This document shows positions 12,147 to 23,252 of a DNA stretch of 64,000 nt, in pieces. A model generated the notes under the pieces. That model was not told the origin of the DNA. It saw nothing but the letters and a program-made list of their open reading frames with translations, and made no database searches. Made by a program: the position numbers and the translations under genes. How positions within the stretch are numbered: the stretch's first letter is position 1; every line of letters starts with the position of its first letter. The DNA is from Larix kaempferi (taxonomy: Eukaryota; Streptophyta; Pinopsida; Pinales; Pinaceae), in the NCBI GenBank assembly GCA_027924585.1, contig BSBM01000140.1, forward strand, positions 7,022,001 through 7,086,000, read 5' to 3'.

Positions 12147-12290
12147 AAGATCAAGAGGGAGCAAACTCCAGTTGTTCTTGCAATGAATCAAAGATCAAGA
12201 GGGAGAACACTCCAGTTGTTCCTACAAGGAATCAAATATCAAGAAGGAGCACACTTCAATAGTTTCTGCAAGGATGCAGATATTAAGAGG
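12147..12290. repeat. 44-bp tandem repeat, three to four units
   Basis: Units begin at 12147, 12191, 12235 and 12279 with AAGATC, AAGATC, AATATC and GATATT, each followed by AAGAGGGAG or a close variant. The last unit runs into recognisable integrase coding sequence. The array is therefore probably a local amplification of an integrase segment. A 44-bp unit breaks the reading frame. Confidence 0.8.
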
Positions 12291-12347
12291 GAGTTGACCA
12301 CTTCTCACAATCCACATCAGAATGGAGTTGCAGAAAAGAAGCAAAGA
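12255..12347 (+). pseudogene. Copia integrase fragment (end of catalytic core)
   Basis: Thirty-one codons match the end of the copia integrase catalytic core. They include the NPHQNGVAEKKQR segment, whose glutamate is the third residue of the DDE triad. Integrase inserts the element cDNA into host DNA. The rest of the domain is missing upstream, where the 44-bp repeats lie. Confidence 0.75.
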
Positions 12348-12869
12348 CTGAGAGGGAGTCAACCCAACAAACAAACAAAGATAAGTATTTGAATTATCAT
12401 TCCTTGCATATTTTATTGTTTAAATAATGTTGTTAAATAATGTATATACTCATGTTCCTAGAATTAGGTTGTGTATTATGCATATTAGAATAGTTGCATT
12501 GATGAATAGTATACTACTAATATACATGGGTAAGTGGCCTCTGGCACTGTACAACATTCCATTGCTACTTATCTAGAATGAAACCTCTTTGCTGGCATGT
12601 TGGGAGTTGTGCACACTCTTAACAATGCTCTGGTAGAGATTGGAAGGCATCTAGAAAGTTACGGGATATGGACAAATGTTGTATTGAAGCATCGGCTAAG
12701 ATAATTGCATGACTGTATGACATATTTCTTTATGTGTAAGAATTTGTTCTGAAAACTATGAGATGTTTTCTAATCATGCAATTTAACTCGTTGTGTAGGA
12801 AAGATCATATACCATCACCTACAAAAGAAGGACTACAACATTTTTTCAGCAACAAAGTTATCTATTGAA

Positions 12870-14282
12870 AACATTGAAGATATTGAAGTTCTCAGGATCT
12901 GGGAAGAATGCCATGATCTAGGAGTACTAGTCGATCATGAAGATGTTTGGGATGTAGTCCCAAGACCTAAAGGGGAGTCCGTAGTGACTTTCAAGAGGAT
13001 CTACAAGATCAAGCATGCTGCAAGTGGTAGCATAGAGACTTTTTCTCCTGTAGCCAGATACACTTCCATTAGATCCGTACTTGCTCTGGCTGCAGTGATG
13101 ACATGGAAGATACACCAGATGGATTTCAAGACAGCTTTCTTGAATGGTGTAGCTAAAGAAGAAGTGTATGTGGAGCAGCCACTTGGTTCTGAGACACATG
13201 ATAGGGAGTCATATATGAGCAGAACTTGGTATGGTAGGATAGACAGCTTTCTATCCGGTTTGGGCTTTACCAAGAGTAAAGCGGATTCCAACCTTTACTA
13301 CAAGGTTGAGGATGTCAATCCAGTGATACTACGTTTGTATATGGATGACCTGTTTATTACAGGCAAAGATAGATTGATTGCCGACATGCAGCGGAAGCTT
13401 GATTTCGAGTTCGAGTTGAAGGACTTGGGGATGATGCACTATTTTCTAGGCATGGAGGTGTGGTAGAGTATAGATGGGATCTTCCTTGGACAAGGGAAGT
13501 ATACAGTAGAGATCCTGAAGAGGTTTGGGATGATGGACTGCAAGGACATGGCCACACCTATGGCATCGAACTTGAAGCTTCTATGTGATGCTTCATCTGA
13601 TCTGGTTGATGTCATTGTGTATCATCAGATGATTGGGTCCTTGATGTACCTAACGAACACAAGACCAGATATTTGCTTTGCGGTGAACACATTGAGCCAG
13701 TTCCTGACGGATCCGAGGAGTGTTCACCTGGTTGTTGCAAAGCATATTCTGAGGTACCTTAAGCGTACAATTGATTATGGGCTCAAGTATGATGCAAATC
13801 AAAAGTTTAACCTATAGGGTTATGTTGATTCATATTGGGCAGGCAGTGCTGCAGATAGGAAGAGCACTTCTGGGTGCTGCTTCAGTATGGGATCAGGTGT
13901 GATCTCTTGGTTTAGAAGGAAGAAGTCTTGCGTAGCACTGAGTACAGCCGAGGCTGAGTATGTTGCAACATGTTCGGCTAGTTGTGAGGCAGTATGGCTC
14001 TGGAAGCTACTGTCTAAGTTATTTGATCTCCTGCTGGAGGCTACTGGTATCTTTTGTGACAAACAGAGTTGTGTGAATTTGTCTAAGAACCCGGTGTTCC
14101 ACGACAGGTCGAAATACATTGAGATTAAATATCACTATATCAGGGATATGGTGCGGAGAGGAGCAGTAAAGCTCCTGTACGTTGCGACAGATGAGAAGAT
14201 TGCAGATGTGCTGACGAAGCCACTAGCCAGAGTGAAGATTCAAGTACTTCAGAGAGAGGCTTGGTGTTCTTCAGATCGATGA
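12870..14282 (+). pseudogene. Copia reverse transcriptase and RNase H, family A element
   Basis: The frame reads WDVVPRPKGE, YKIKHAASGSIE, SPVARYTSIRS, the polymerase motif MDFKTAFLNG, and YMDDL (the catalytic YVDD box) near 13340. RNase H follows, with STAEAEYVA near 13940 and the conserved tail through FHDRSKYIEIKYHYIRD to the end of pol. The whole stretch stays in one frame. It is broken only by TAG codons at 13464-13466 and 13815-13817 and ends at TGA 14280-14282. About 20 codons are missing after GSIE and about 14 after ESYMSR, both as multiples of three. The first RNase H acidic motif reads DSYWAG. Confidence 0.9.
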
Positions 14283-14406
14283 CACTTCGAAGAAGAAGTG
14301 ATGGACACATTTGCTGAATCCATTCCAAGCATGGTGGAAGGAGGACCCTTCACATGGCTATGGATGTAAGCGCTGGATGATGAGCATTAGGATGATGTTC
14401 TAGTTT

Positions 14407-14640
14407 ATGCTCTATATGATTAGTTGGATCATTTATATGTATGTATGTACGCATCATGTTGATGCTGAATATGATCAGGTAGATCATGTATTTGTATATG
14501 TATCAGGTGGATACTTGTATGATCAGTGTGATCATGTACTTATGTATGTATCAGGTGGATACTTTTATGATCAGTATGATCATGTACTTATGTAGATCAT
14601 ATGGATGCATTGAATGATCAGGTGGATCATGTATGATATG
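14407..14640. repeat. Minisatellite, 48-bp unit, GATC-rich
   Basis: Units beginning GATCATGTA recur at 14482, 14530 and 14578. Each carries TCAGGTGGATACTT followed by ATGATCAG. It lies downstream of the RNase H stop, where a copia element would normally have only a short leader to the 3' LTR. Confidence 0.85.
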
Positions 14641-14686
14641 TATCAGGTAGATACTGTGTATGCATCAGATGGATATATTGTTTGAT

Positions 14687-14915
14687 CAGGGTGATCAAAG
14701 ATGACGAGCTTCAGGATTTTTCTCCAGATGATATGCATCATGTTGATGCTATGATGATCGGGATGATCACAGATGACGAGCTTCAAGATGTTGCTCCAGA
14801 TGATATGCATCAAGTTGATGCTATGATGATCGGGATGATCAGAGATGACGAGCTTTAGGATGTCGCTCCAGATGATATGCATCAGGTTGATGCTATCATG
14901 ATGATCAGGTTGATC
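14687..14915. repeat. Minisatellite, 72-bp unit, GATC-rich
   Basis: AGATGACGAGCTTCAGGAT-type units recur at 14699, 14771 and 14843, each followed by GATGATATGCATCA and a GATGATCGGGATGATC segment. It is adjacent to the 48-bp array and shares its ATGATC vocabulary, so both may derive from one ancestral repeat. Confidence 0.85.
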
Positions 14916-15039
14916 ATGTGATGATGTACATCAGGACAATGTATGGTGAGTATCAGTTTGATACTCTATGGCCATGGACAGGTTGTGCATGTAGCATAGA
15001 AAAGATCCTGGGAGATCCTATAGTCTACGCTAGGATGCT

Positions 15040-15465
15040 CTTTCGAGGTTTTGCTACAGGTAGCATAGAAAATATCCTTTAAAAACTGGACAGGTAGAGC
15101 AATGTGCTTGTAACATCCTGGGTTGCTCTATCGAGATCCTATAGTCTACGCTAGGATGCTTTGAGTAGGTTTTGCTACAGTTTCTCATAGAAAAGATCTT
15201 TTAAAAACCGGACAGGTAGAGTAGTGTGCTCGTAACATCCTAGGTTGCTCTATCGAGATCCTATAGTCTGCGCTAGGATGCTCTGAGTAGGTTTTGTGAA
15301 AGTTCACATAGATACTTTAAAATCTGGATAGGTAGAGCGGTGTGCTCGTAACATCCTAGGATGCTCTATCGAGATCCAGATAGGTAGAGTTGTGTGCTCA
15401 TAACATCTTGGGATGCTCTGAGTAGGTTTTGTGAAGGTCAACATGTAAAAGAACCTATAGCTTAC
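15040..15465. repeat. Degenerate tandem repeat, about 122-bp unit
   Basis: The phrase GGACAGGTAGAGYARTGTGCT followed by GTAACATCCTRGGWTGCTCT recurs at 15088, 15210, 15326 and (shortened) 15379. CTATAGTCTRCGCTAGGATGCT alternates with it. No coding frame is maintained. It continues the repeat-rich tract behind the copia pol gene. Confidence 0.8.
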
Positions 15466-15771
15466 ACTAGGTTTTGTTGACGCACGTAATCAGTCCTGGG
15501 ATCCATAGTATGGCCATTGATGATGAAGACCTGTAGGTGGTGGGCCTACATCCAGTATGAAAAAGGACTGACTCTGTAGAACTTCCTATGACGAGTAGAT
15601 TCAGGCATTGATTGAGATAGCCGCAGTAGTGACGATGACGATTATCCAGTGACGATGATCCAGAGAAGATGACTTGTGATAGAAGACCTGTGTCGAGAAA
15701 TACCTTCCTATAACTGATACTTGATGTCATTTTTCAAATAAGCAAGTTCATGAGATTCAACAGTTAAAGGG
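15466..15771. other. Unassigned non-coding DNA
   Basis: No domain seen. A 3' LTR matching the family A LTR at 9449 would be expected somewhere after 14300, but no copy of its start or end is visible here. Confidence 0.4.
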
Positions 15772-16510
15772 TCTTAAGGTTCTTCAAACAAATCTTTATG
15801 TTTCTTCAATTTTTGCGATTTGCAAACTCTTAAATGAATCAAATTTCTTTATATATCAGTCCTAATATTATCCAATCATGGATGCAATAGAAAAAATATG
15901 AATTTAAGAAAATGGATCTACCACAAATTTAAGAAAAAATTGAAATAAATGCTAATTTGGGCCATTTTTGGAGGTTTTTTCAAGGGAAATTACAAATTTA
16001 AAGATCTTAACAAAACATATTCCAATTTTTTCAAATGAATGGAAAACCGATTCTAAAAAGATTTAAAATATTTGTGAAGGTATGTAAGTACAAAAATGAA
16101 GCCTCCAAGCAGCCCTAAAATAGTAAAAACTCAAAACTAGGTGACAATTCAAGGTTCTTCTTTATGTTCTTTTCAAATTTTGAAATTTCCAAATTATTAA
16201 AGGAATCAAAATTATTTCAAATATCAGTCCTAATCCTATCCAATCAGCGACCCAACATAAAAATATGGATTTAAGAAAGTGGATCTATCACAAATTTAAA
16301 GAAAATTTGGAAAGAAATGACAATTTGGGCCATTTTTAGTGGTTTTTGGAGGGAAATTCCAAATCTAAAGATCTTAACCCAAAATCTTCCAAAATTTTCC
16401 AAATTAGTGATAAATTGATATTAAAAAGATTTAGAATCCTTAAGAAGGTTTGCAAATGCAAAAAGGAATCCTCCAAGCAGCTCTAAAACAAAGAGATCTC
16501 AAAACTAGTT
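15772..16510. repeat. Direct duplication, 368-bp period, two diverged copies
   Basis: Two consecutive AT-rich blocks share ordered landmarks: ATCAGTCCTAAT at 15855 and 16223, GGATCTACCACAAATTTAAG or its variant, GGGCCATTTTT, and CCTCCAAGCAGCYCTAAAA. The copies differ at many positions and hold no coding frame. Confidence 0.8.
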
Positions 16511-17780
16511 CATAATTCATGCAAATCTGAAAGAAGAAAGCTTTTAAAAACTTTGCCAATTTTCCCAAATATAAAGCTAAGGAGGATAAAAATGAGGTTT
16601 AAACTATGGTATCAAGGGTTCCTAATACAATCCAAGAAAAATAGATCAGAAAAAAATGAGGCAAGGATGAAGAACCAAGCTCCAAAAAATCAAAAACCCG
16701 ACCAACACACCTTCCGGAATAGAGAAAAGTGTTGAAAGGGAATCAATGCGGCTTGCACACAAGAAGGATGCATTCATGACACTACTTTCTAGTGTACATG
16801 GTGCATCTTCTGACTATCAACACTCTGTATGCATAGGGAAAGTGTGTTGGTCCTATAAATCAATAAAAACTGATATCTCGTCTCTATTTTGAAGGATTTT
16901 GGGTATTTAGGATTGAATCTAGGCCAATTTTGAGCTTCTAAACTTGAAACATAGGTTCTTTAAGAGATATTAAGGAAAACCTGGAGTAGATATGAAAGGT
17001 TAGAACACCAAAGTATGAAGAAATTTTCAAGAAAAATCAACTAGTATGGTTTCCAATCTGATAATAGCATTTAGTGTAGGGTTAGATCTACATTAAAAAT
17101 CTATATTACTATGAAGTAGGTGATTATTCAATGTCAGAAATCCACAATAATTTATCATTCCCTAACATTTTTAAAATCATGAATTCGAAGGAAATTGAAT
17201 TGTTTCATTTTATGCTAAAGAAGAAGATACATACTTGCAATCTAGCTTGATGTGCATCCTTCCTTTTTTTCCATGAACTATCCTTTCTCCACCCTTGACT
17301 TTGATAAAGATAAGCTTTCCAATCCTCCAAATCTCTCCAGCATGCATTTTCTCTTCCTTTTTCCTCCTCCTACAATGCCCGAAATGCTTTTGTTTTATAG
17401 CATGGGTAAATGGGCTCTCAAGTTTCTCTTTTCAATATGGGATTATCTCTTTTCATGTTTTTTGATTATTTTTTCTCAAAACCCCGCTTTCCATAGAATT
17501 TTTAATATTGTGTCACAAATTTAGCATATTTAAGTACAATTAATGCACATTTGTGCATTTCTTCTCACTATTTGACTGGTGGAGCTTAGATTTGAGCCTT
17601 CAATGAGTAGTTCAATCACTGAACCTTGTCTCCTTAGGCTACCTCTTTCTTCACTCAATATTCTATAGTGATTAGATAAGATAAGACTTCTTCTCTTGTG
17701 TACTTGTCTTTTTTCTTCATGTTGCGGGCACATAGTAAAGTATGCTTCTTCCCATCACTTGGTTAAGGGTGTTAATTTGA
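16511..17780. other. Unassigned non-coding DNA
   Basis: Only short unlinked open frames are present, for example a hydrophobic plus-strand frame at 17252-17524. None matches a family I know. It precedes the gypsy integrase tail, but no upstream integrase catalytic core can be seen. Confidence 0.4.
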
Positions 17781-18035
17781 TTGTTAACAAACATAAAGGC
17801 AATTTTTTATAGAAGGGCTATAACTAGGGATTTTCAATATGGATACCTTATTTTGAAATGGGATGCTAGAAGAGAGGAGATATCCAAGCATGGAAAGTTT
17901 GATAACCTGTGGTTGGGACCATTCAATATTTTTGAAATCCATGACAACAAACATTATGAACTGGCACAACTTAACGACGAAAGCTTCAGAAATCCTATGA
18001 ATGGAATATTTCTGAAATGTTTCTTTCAGTATTAA
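17781..18035 (+). pseudogene. Ty3/gypsy integrase C-terminal GPY/F module
   Basis: This 84-codon frame matches the end of a gypsy polyprotein. A basic stretch (YRRAITRDFQ) is followed by LKWDARREE, then HGKFDNLWLGPF at residues 37-48 holding the GPY/F signature, and a terminal NGIFLKCFF segment. The GPY/F module helps integrase multimerise and bind DNA. The zinc-binding and catalytic domains are absent upstream, so this is a truncated remnant. No chromodomain follows. Confidence 0.8.
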
Positions 18036-19080
18036 TCTCTATCCGAACCCACATATGATCTTCTGTTCCAATTATGTAATATATGTATTTTTCATTTCCA
18101 ATAAATTATGTTGTATTTACACATTTTTCTTTTCCATATCATGTTCTCTTTTATTTGATTTTCAAAATTTAGGGCCATAGATGACTCCATAACCCAATGG
18201 ACTTAAAGGCACTAGTCTACAGTTCTCAGTCTCTTCTAAAGAAAAAGGTTGTCCCCATTGAAGCCAATGTTAGTACCAATATTGCGACACAAACGACATG
18301 GAACAATGCCGTTGATCGCAGGCGAGGCTGACCATGAGAGCTCAATGATTAGATCTAGCTTTGCTGAGGGAGGATTGGATAAGAGGATGGCCACCTAGAT
18401 TCATGATGATTGTCGAGTGAGGAATCAAAGATGACCTCCAAATGACATTGCAGTGAAATACATATCAACAACGGAGATTGGATTTAGGGGCTAAAAGTGC
18501 ATGATGTTTAATGATCTTGGGGCGTCCCTAAATGGAAACCGCCATGGCCACGTGGAAACCTGAGGGTCATTCAAGGCCCAAAGAGTGGTTTACCCAAACC
18601 ACCTACGTGATCCCTGAAACCGCTATCATCGCCACCGGTATATAATATAGTTGTGACCCATTTAACAAGCTATTTGTGAGGGAAGGGGGGCCATCTCATA
18701 TATTTTCTCCTGACTGGGCAGAAATCTCAAAGCAGTAGGAGGAAATATCAATGACAGATACTTCATTCAGGGGCCCTAAGTGTACGATGTTTAAAAATAT
18801 CGAGGTGACCCTAAATGAAAACTACCACGTCCACATGGTGGCCTCATGTTCATTCAAGGCCCTAAAATTGGTTTCCTCAAACCACCTATCATAAGCCCTG
18901 AAACCACTCTTGATCCTTTCCCGCCCATCTTCCTTATCAAATTCACCAAGCTTAGCCTAACGGTTATTTCCACGACCATTTTGGAACTAAATTTTCCCCT
19001 TGCATTTAAGATCTACCCACCTCATCAAGGAGGACCCCATTCTCCACTGCCAACAAGTCAACATCAGTATACCAGATAGA
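18036..19080 (+). other. Probable 3' non-coding region of the gypsy remnant, with a direct repeat
   Basis: The interval holds two imperfect copies of a ~145-bp block at about 18487-18633 and 18770-18918. Both carry RTGTTTAA, CCCTAAATG, TCATTCAAGGCC and AAACCACCTA in the same order. No long frame or clear LTR end is seen. Attribution to the gypsy element is by position only. Confidence 0.45.
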
Positions 19081-19719
19081 CCCTTTTGTAACCAATGTTT
19101 GTTGATAACAAACTAAAAAACTGAAACGCATTGGGCTATAACAAACTATGTGTAAATTTTGTAAATCCTATCGAGGCTATATATATAGAGAAATGAAATC
19201 TAGCTAGGGATAAATTTTTGTGGTAAGAATTATAACTTCAAATGATTTCAGTCTAATCAACAAATAAGAAAGAACCTTCAAGCTATATCTTTGTTTTTTG
19301 TGGATTCAAAACACTGATGTGCACAGTTAATATGATTATCCTTGGAATTAATTTTTCATGCAAGTATCATTTATAGATTATTTATGTTGTGAAGTATTCA
19401 TGATATAAAGATATGGTTGGATCATTCTCATAAGGATTGGGTACTACTTTGTTATCATTATGTTATAACTATTGAATTCATGTGGCTCAATATGTTTTCT
19501 ATATATATGAGATCAAGATTTACTTTCAGCAAGTACCTTCTCTCATGCCATTCCATGAACACAATTCATTGAAGTTTATACTGCCATATCAGAAGTGATG
19601 TCCACATTATATCAAGTCTGATTATCATTACTATATTAACCATCAATAATATGATTCTTCAGTAAGAATTTGAAAAGGATAAACAGTGGAACATATTGAT
19701 GCCTAGACACAGTTCTAAA

Positions 19720-20510
19720 TACAACCTTAGAATGTCTTTGGGACTAACATGAGCAATAGCTAGGAAGAGTTTGAATATGAAGAATGAACCTTCAAGTCTA
19801 AATATGAGGCAACTGCAGAAGTTAACTCGGAAGGTGAAATAATTAGTTCCCTGAATGAATTAAGAAAAGTAAGAAAATAAAATCTATCTATGAAAGTAAA
19901 CCTTAAAAAATATCAAGATATTTTAGACCAACAAAAGGATCAATTACTTAATACTGAAAGAACAATTGATTGTTTGAAAATCCAAGAGGTTGAGTCCAAA
20001 AGGACTGTAGAAGTTCTTACAGACAAAGTACATGAAGAATTGGAAGACAAGAAAAAGGTTCTTGAGATAGAATTAGCTTGCACACTAGATGAAATTAAGA
20101 AACTCGAAGAGAAGAATTCCTTGCTAGAAGTGTCACTGGAAGAAATGAAAAAGGGAAATGAACTATTAACAGAACAACTATTACATCTTGAGCAAAAGGA
20201 TACAAAGATTACTCAGCTAAAAAGAGAACTAGTTGAAATAAGAAAAGGAAATTAGTCTCTAAAGAATCAAAGATAGCTCTCTGTTACAACAAATGGGTTC
20301 AAGAATGAAATTCTAGACTGTGCAAATCCAAAAAGTGACAAGTATTGTTCTGACACAAAAGTTGAAGCCAAATTCAGGAACACACATCAATTTTTTATAA
20401 GATATTGAATAGTCAAAGGTCACCATAAGACAAATATGGTCTTGGATATGATAAGAAAGTGGAAATAGTATGTGACAACAAATACATTCTAGTCACAAAT
20501 AAATGAGATG
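19720..20510 (+). pseudogene. Copia gag tail with coiled coil (fragment)
   Basis: Decayed codons upstream (EEFEYEE, SEGEIISSLNELRKVRK) lead into a 121-codon open frame at 19890-20255. That frame is almost entirely heptad-like and rich in Glu, Lys and Leu, so it is a coiled coil. Beyond its stop the reading continues through decayed residues to a YGLGYDKK segment. This order (acidic linker, EL.SALEELRK, coiled coil, GLGYD) is typical of the region after the zinc knuckle in certain plant copia gag-pol genes. No protease, integrase or RT follows. Confidence 0.6.
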
Positions 20511-21300
20511 TAAATCAGATGGGGTTTGTTAAGGTAATAAATGTGTCATTAAAGTAAGTTCAATCCGTGCATGAAAATTTCATCAATGGTTACAATTTTC
20601 CCTGTTATGTTAGTAGAAGAAGGTTTAATACACTGAAATTATTAAGGTGAAATTATTATGGTTAGGATACAAAGTATTTACATACCATAAGAGCACAAGG
20701 CACAAAATTACCATAGCTATGATGGATTTGGGCATAAGGCACAAAATTACCAAAGAGCAGTAGAACAATAAAAAATAAATACTCCACATATTACAGGAAG
20801 TAAAAATAATAAGAATGGACAAAAGAGGGAAGTGACTTTGAATGGTATCAAAAAGGGCTTGTGCACACTAAAAAATGGATAAGGAAAATTTCATAGACAT
20901 GTGCAGTTGAAGTTCATAACACAGGTATTTCTCTAGCAGCAAAATATTGATCCATACCATGTTAAATTCCAAAATTGTGAATGAAAACCCTTGAATTCAA
21001 TAGGCTATATATTATGAATTCAAAAAAATTATAAATAAAAATTGTAGCCAATTTTTTTTTGAAGAATGTTGCACAAGAATACACTCATATTAAATCTGTA
21101 TTTATATAAAGGTGCAGTTTCTACAAAAAGGGGGTACATATATTCAAAATTGGCCATAATTTGGAAATATTGTTGTCACACAACATAAAATACATATATA
21201 AGCATCATGGCCACAAAATTCAAATAGAGGCAGGAGTAGATTTGTCAAAATTTGCCTTAGAAGACATATCAGTACCATTGATTACAAAATTGTATTTTTC
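20511..21300. other. Unassigned internal DNA
   Basis: AT-rich and without coding domains. A short echo, GGCACAAAATTACCA, occurs near 20699 and 20737. It lies between the copia gag tail and the copia 3' end at 22364, where pol would be expected; pol is missing. Confidence 0.4.
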
Positions 21301-21307
21301 AAAGAAT

Positions 21308-21652
21308 TTAATGCTTAGAAATTGACAACGAAAAATGCAACTCATTATTGGGAGAATATTTCTTCTGAGAACTATTATCGTTCGGAATTCCATGTAGATG
21401 TTGTAGAAAAACCAATATGTTCTCCTGGTGTTTCTCAAACTGATCAACCCAGTCTTTTAGGGTCACAATATCATTCACATTCATCTGATTTACCTGCGAT
21501 CGGGCATACCACTCCTTTACATCTGCTTCTTTAGTCTGATATGCCCAATTCTCCTAATTTCTCTTGATTTTTGTGATTTCTTGGTGCTGAGATTGAATTA
21601 CCTCTGAAATTCTAGCTATGTTTGCATTAACCCGTTGAAAAGGGCTTGGCAT
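21308..21652 (-). pseudogene. Unrecognised minus-strand ORF remnant with one internal stop
   Basis: On the minus strand an ATG at 21652 opens a 115-codon frame ending in TAA at 21308-21310, interrupted once by TAG after the KIKRN residues. Composition is protein-like: a Gln/Ile/Lys-rich helical start, WYARSQVNQ, and FLQHLHGI. It may be a gag-related coiled-coil segment inserted opposite to the surrounding copia element. I cannot name it. Only synonymy tests or other copies would show it was ever coding. Confidence 0.35.
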
Positions 21653-22363
21653 TGTGACAAAATTACTAAACTAAGCTATGAAAATGATAACCAAAACCTC
21701 TACAACACGAAATTTCACACAAAGCTTGATAATTTTGTGTTTACTAAACATTAAAATGGCTCACAAATAATTTTGAAAATTATTGGCATGCATGCTTCAA
21801 AATAAATTGAAAGGATGTAAAAATAAAATGCACTCATGAGTGACAGCACAAGTAAACTGCCAACTTTCATTTTGTATGACACTCACATGCATAAATCATA
21901 AATGATATGTGAAATCCACATGGAATAATTGTTGCACATTTCCAATATTTTGCATGTCAAATCAGTGTGGTACGCAATAGGGAAGATTTTGCAAAACATG
22001 ACAAGATATGCACAATCAGAAATATAAATGCAAGAATATCCTTGAAATTAATATTATAAGTAAATAAATAATGAAAGTAGATTCAAAGAATGATCTCGTT
22101 TCATCGCAGGAACTTGGAACAGCATAGTAGAAGCGAGGAGAGAAAGAAATGGAATCATGAAGCCAAGGGGAGCTTCCCTTTTCCATTGATGTCAAATGAG
22201 GGGAGATATTTGGTATAATGTTTTGTAGATAAGTGTTGAATCAGAGTTTGTATAGGCAACATGCAAAGGATCAAATGACATGAATATAGGGGGAGCACAT
22301 TCCGTGCAGAGAATAAGAGCTCATACTTAGGGGGACATCATTCTTGATTGGTGTTGACATCAA

Positions 22364-22379
22364 TTCCAAAGGGGAAGAT
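22364..22379 (+). other. Polypurine tract before copia 3' LTR
   Basis: CCAAAGGGGAAGAT immediately precedes TGTTGAACTTTGG. A run of this kind directly 5' of an LTR primes plus-strand synthesis in LTR retrotransposons. It marks 22380 as a 3' LTR start. Confidence 0.7.
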
Positions 22380-23252
22380 TGTTGAACTTTGGTGTTGTCA
22401 TTGATGTCAAAAGATAAACATGATGATGTCAAGCAAGAAGCATGAATCCTTGATGTCAGGTTGAAGAATTATATACAAAAGTGCACAGAAAATACTTAGT
22501 GGGATCAAGTGCACTGTGTCGGTTAAACTTGACCAGGAAGAAAGGGGTAGATGATTTAAAGAATCCCTTACTTGTGGAAAAAAAAATCTAATCAAGGAAA
22601 AAAGCAGTGATATAAATAAGCCAAAGATTGAGATGAAGGTAAGGTGTGCACAATGGATATGTAAAGGTATTCTGTATTTGGGATCTTTGATTTATTGGGG
22701 AATCAATGGATCATTTATCCAAAAGAAAGAAACAATAGAGAGTCGATTGCATAGAGAAGAAAAGTAGAGCAGCAGAAACTACACAGAACCAGAGAAATGT
22801 ATAGAATTGAAGAAGTACATAGGATCAGAACAATGTGTTAGACTAAAGCAGTGCACAAAACCGAAGCAGAGTATACAGCTAGAGAACCAATGCACGTAAC
22901 CGAAGTAGAGTACACACTAAGTAGAGAAGTGTGCAGAACAAATAGTGAAGTATAGAAGTTGTGACAAACTAAAGTAGATCACATAAGTGCAAGCAAAAGA
23001 AAGTGAAGTAGTGCATAGAACAAGTGTGAAGTTATGTGCACATATCTGAAGGTAGTGCAATAGAAGAACATCTAAATCTATCTCTGGGAGGTACAAGGGA
23101 GCAAGGATACAATATTGTAGTCTCCTATCAGGTTGGTGATTGATCATAACAAGTTTTTTCTTGTGTAGAGGATTGGTGTACTCATAGGTTGGTTCCTTTA
23201 ATCAACAAGTTGGTGCTTGTGCATAGGAATGGTGTCCTCGTAGGTTGGTTCC
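22380..23252 (+). mobile_element. Copia 3' LTR (right end uncertain)
   Basis: Starts TGTTGAACTTTGGTG just after a polypurine tract. It contains many degenerate GTAGAGTRCAC-like motifs (22850-23050) and a near-duplicated GTTGGTGCTTGTGCATAG / GGTTGGTTCC ending. It stops abruptly at 23252, where a minus-strand gypsy LTR begins, so the true LTR end may have been interrupted. No 5' partner is seen in the window. Confidence 0.6.

Noticed and set aside
12927-14119. Minus-strand open frames across the copia pol region
   Set aside because: They are antisense shadows of the RT/RNase H frame, which has unmistakable motifs on the plus strand.
14407-14940. CRISPR-like array because of regular repeats
   Set aside because: Units are contiguous 48- and 72-bp tandem repeats without unique spacers, in a plant nuclear context.
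15467-15730. Search for a 3' LTR of the family A copia element after its RNase H
   Set aside because: No copy of the LTR start TGTTGATGTATATG or end AAATTAACA is visible between 14283 and 19700.
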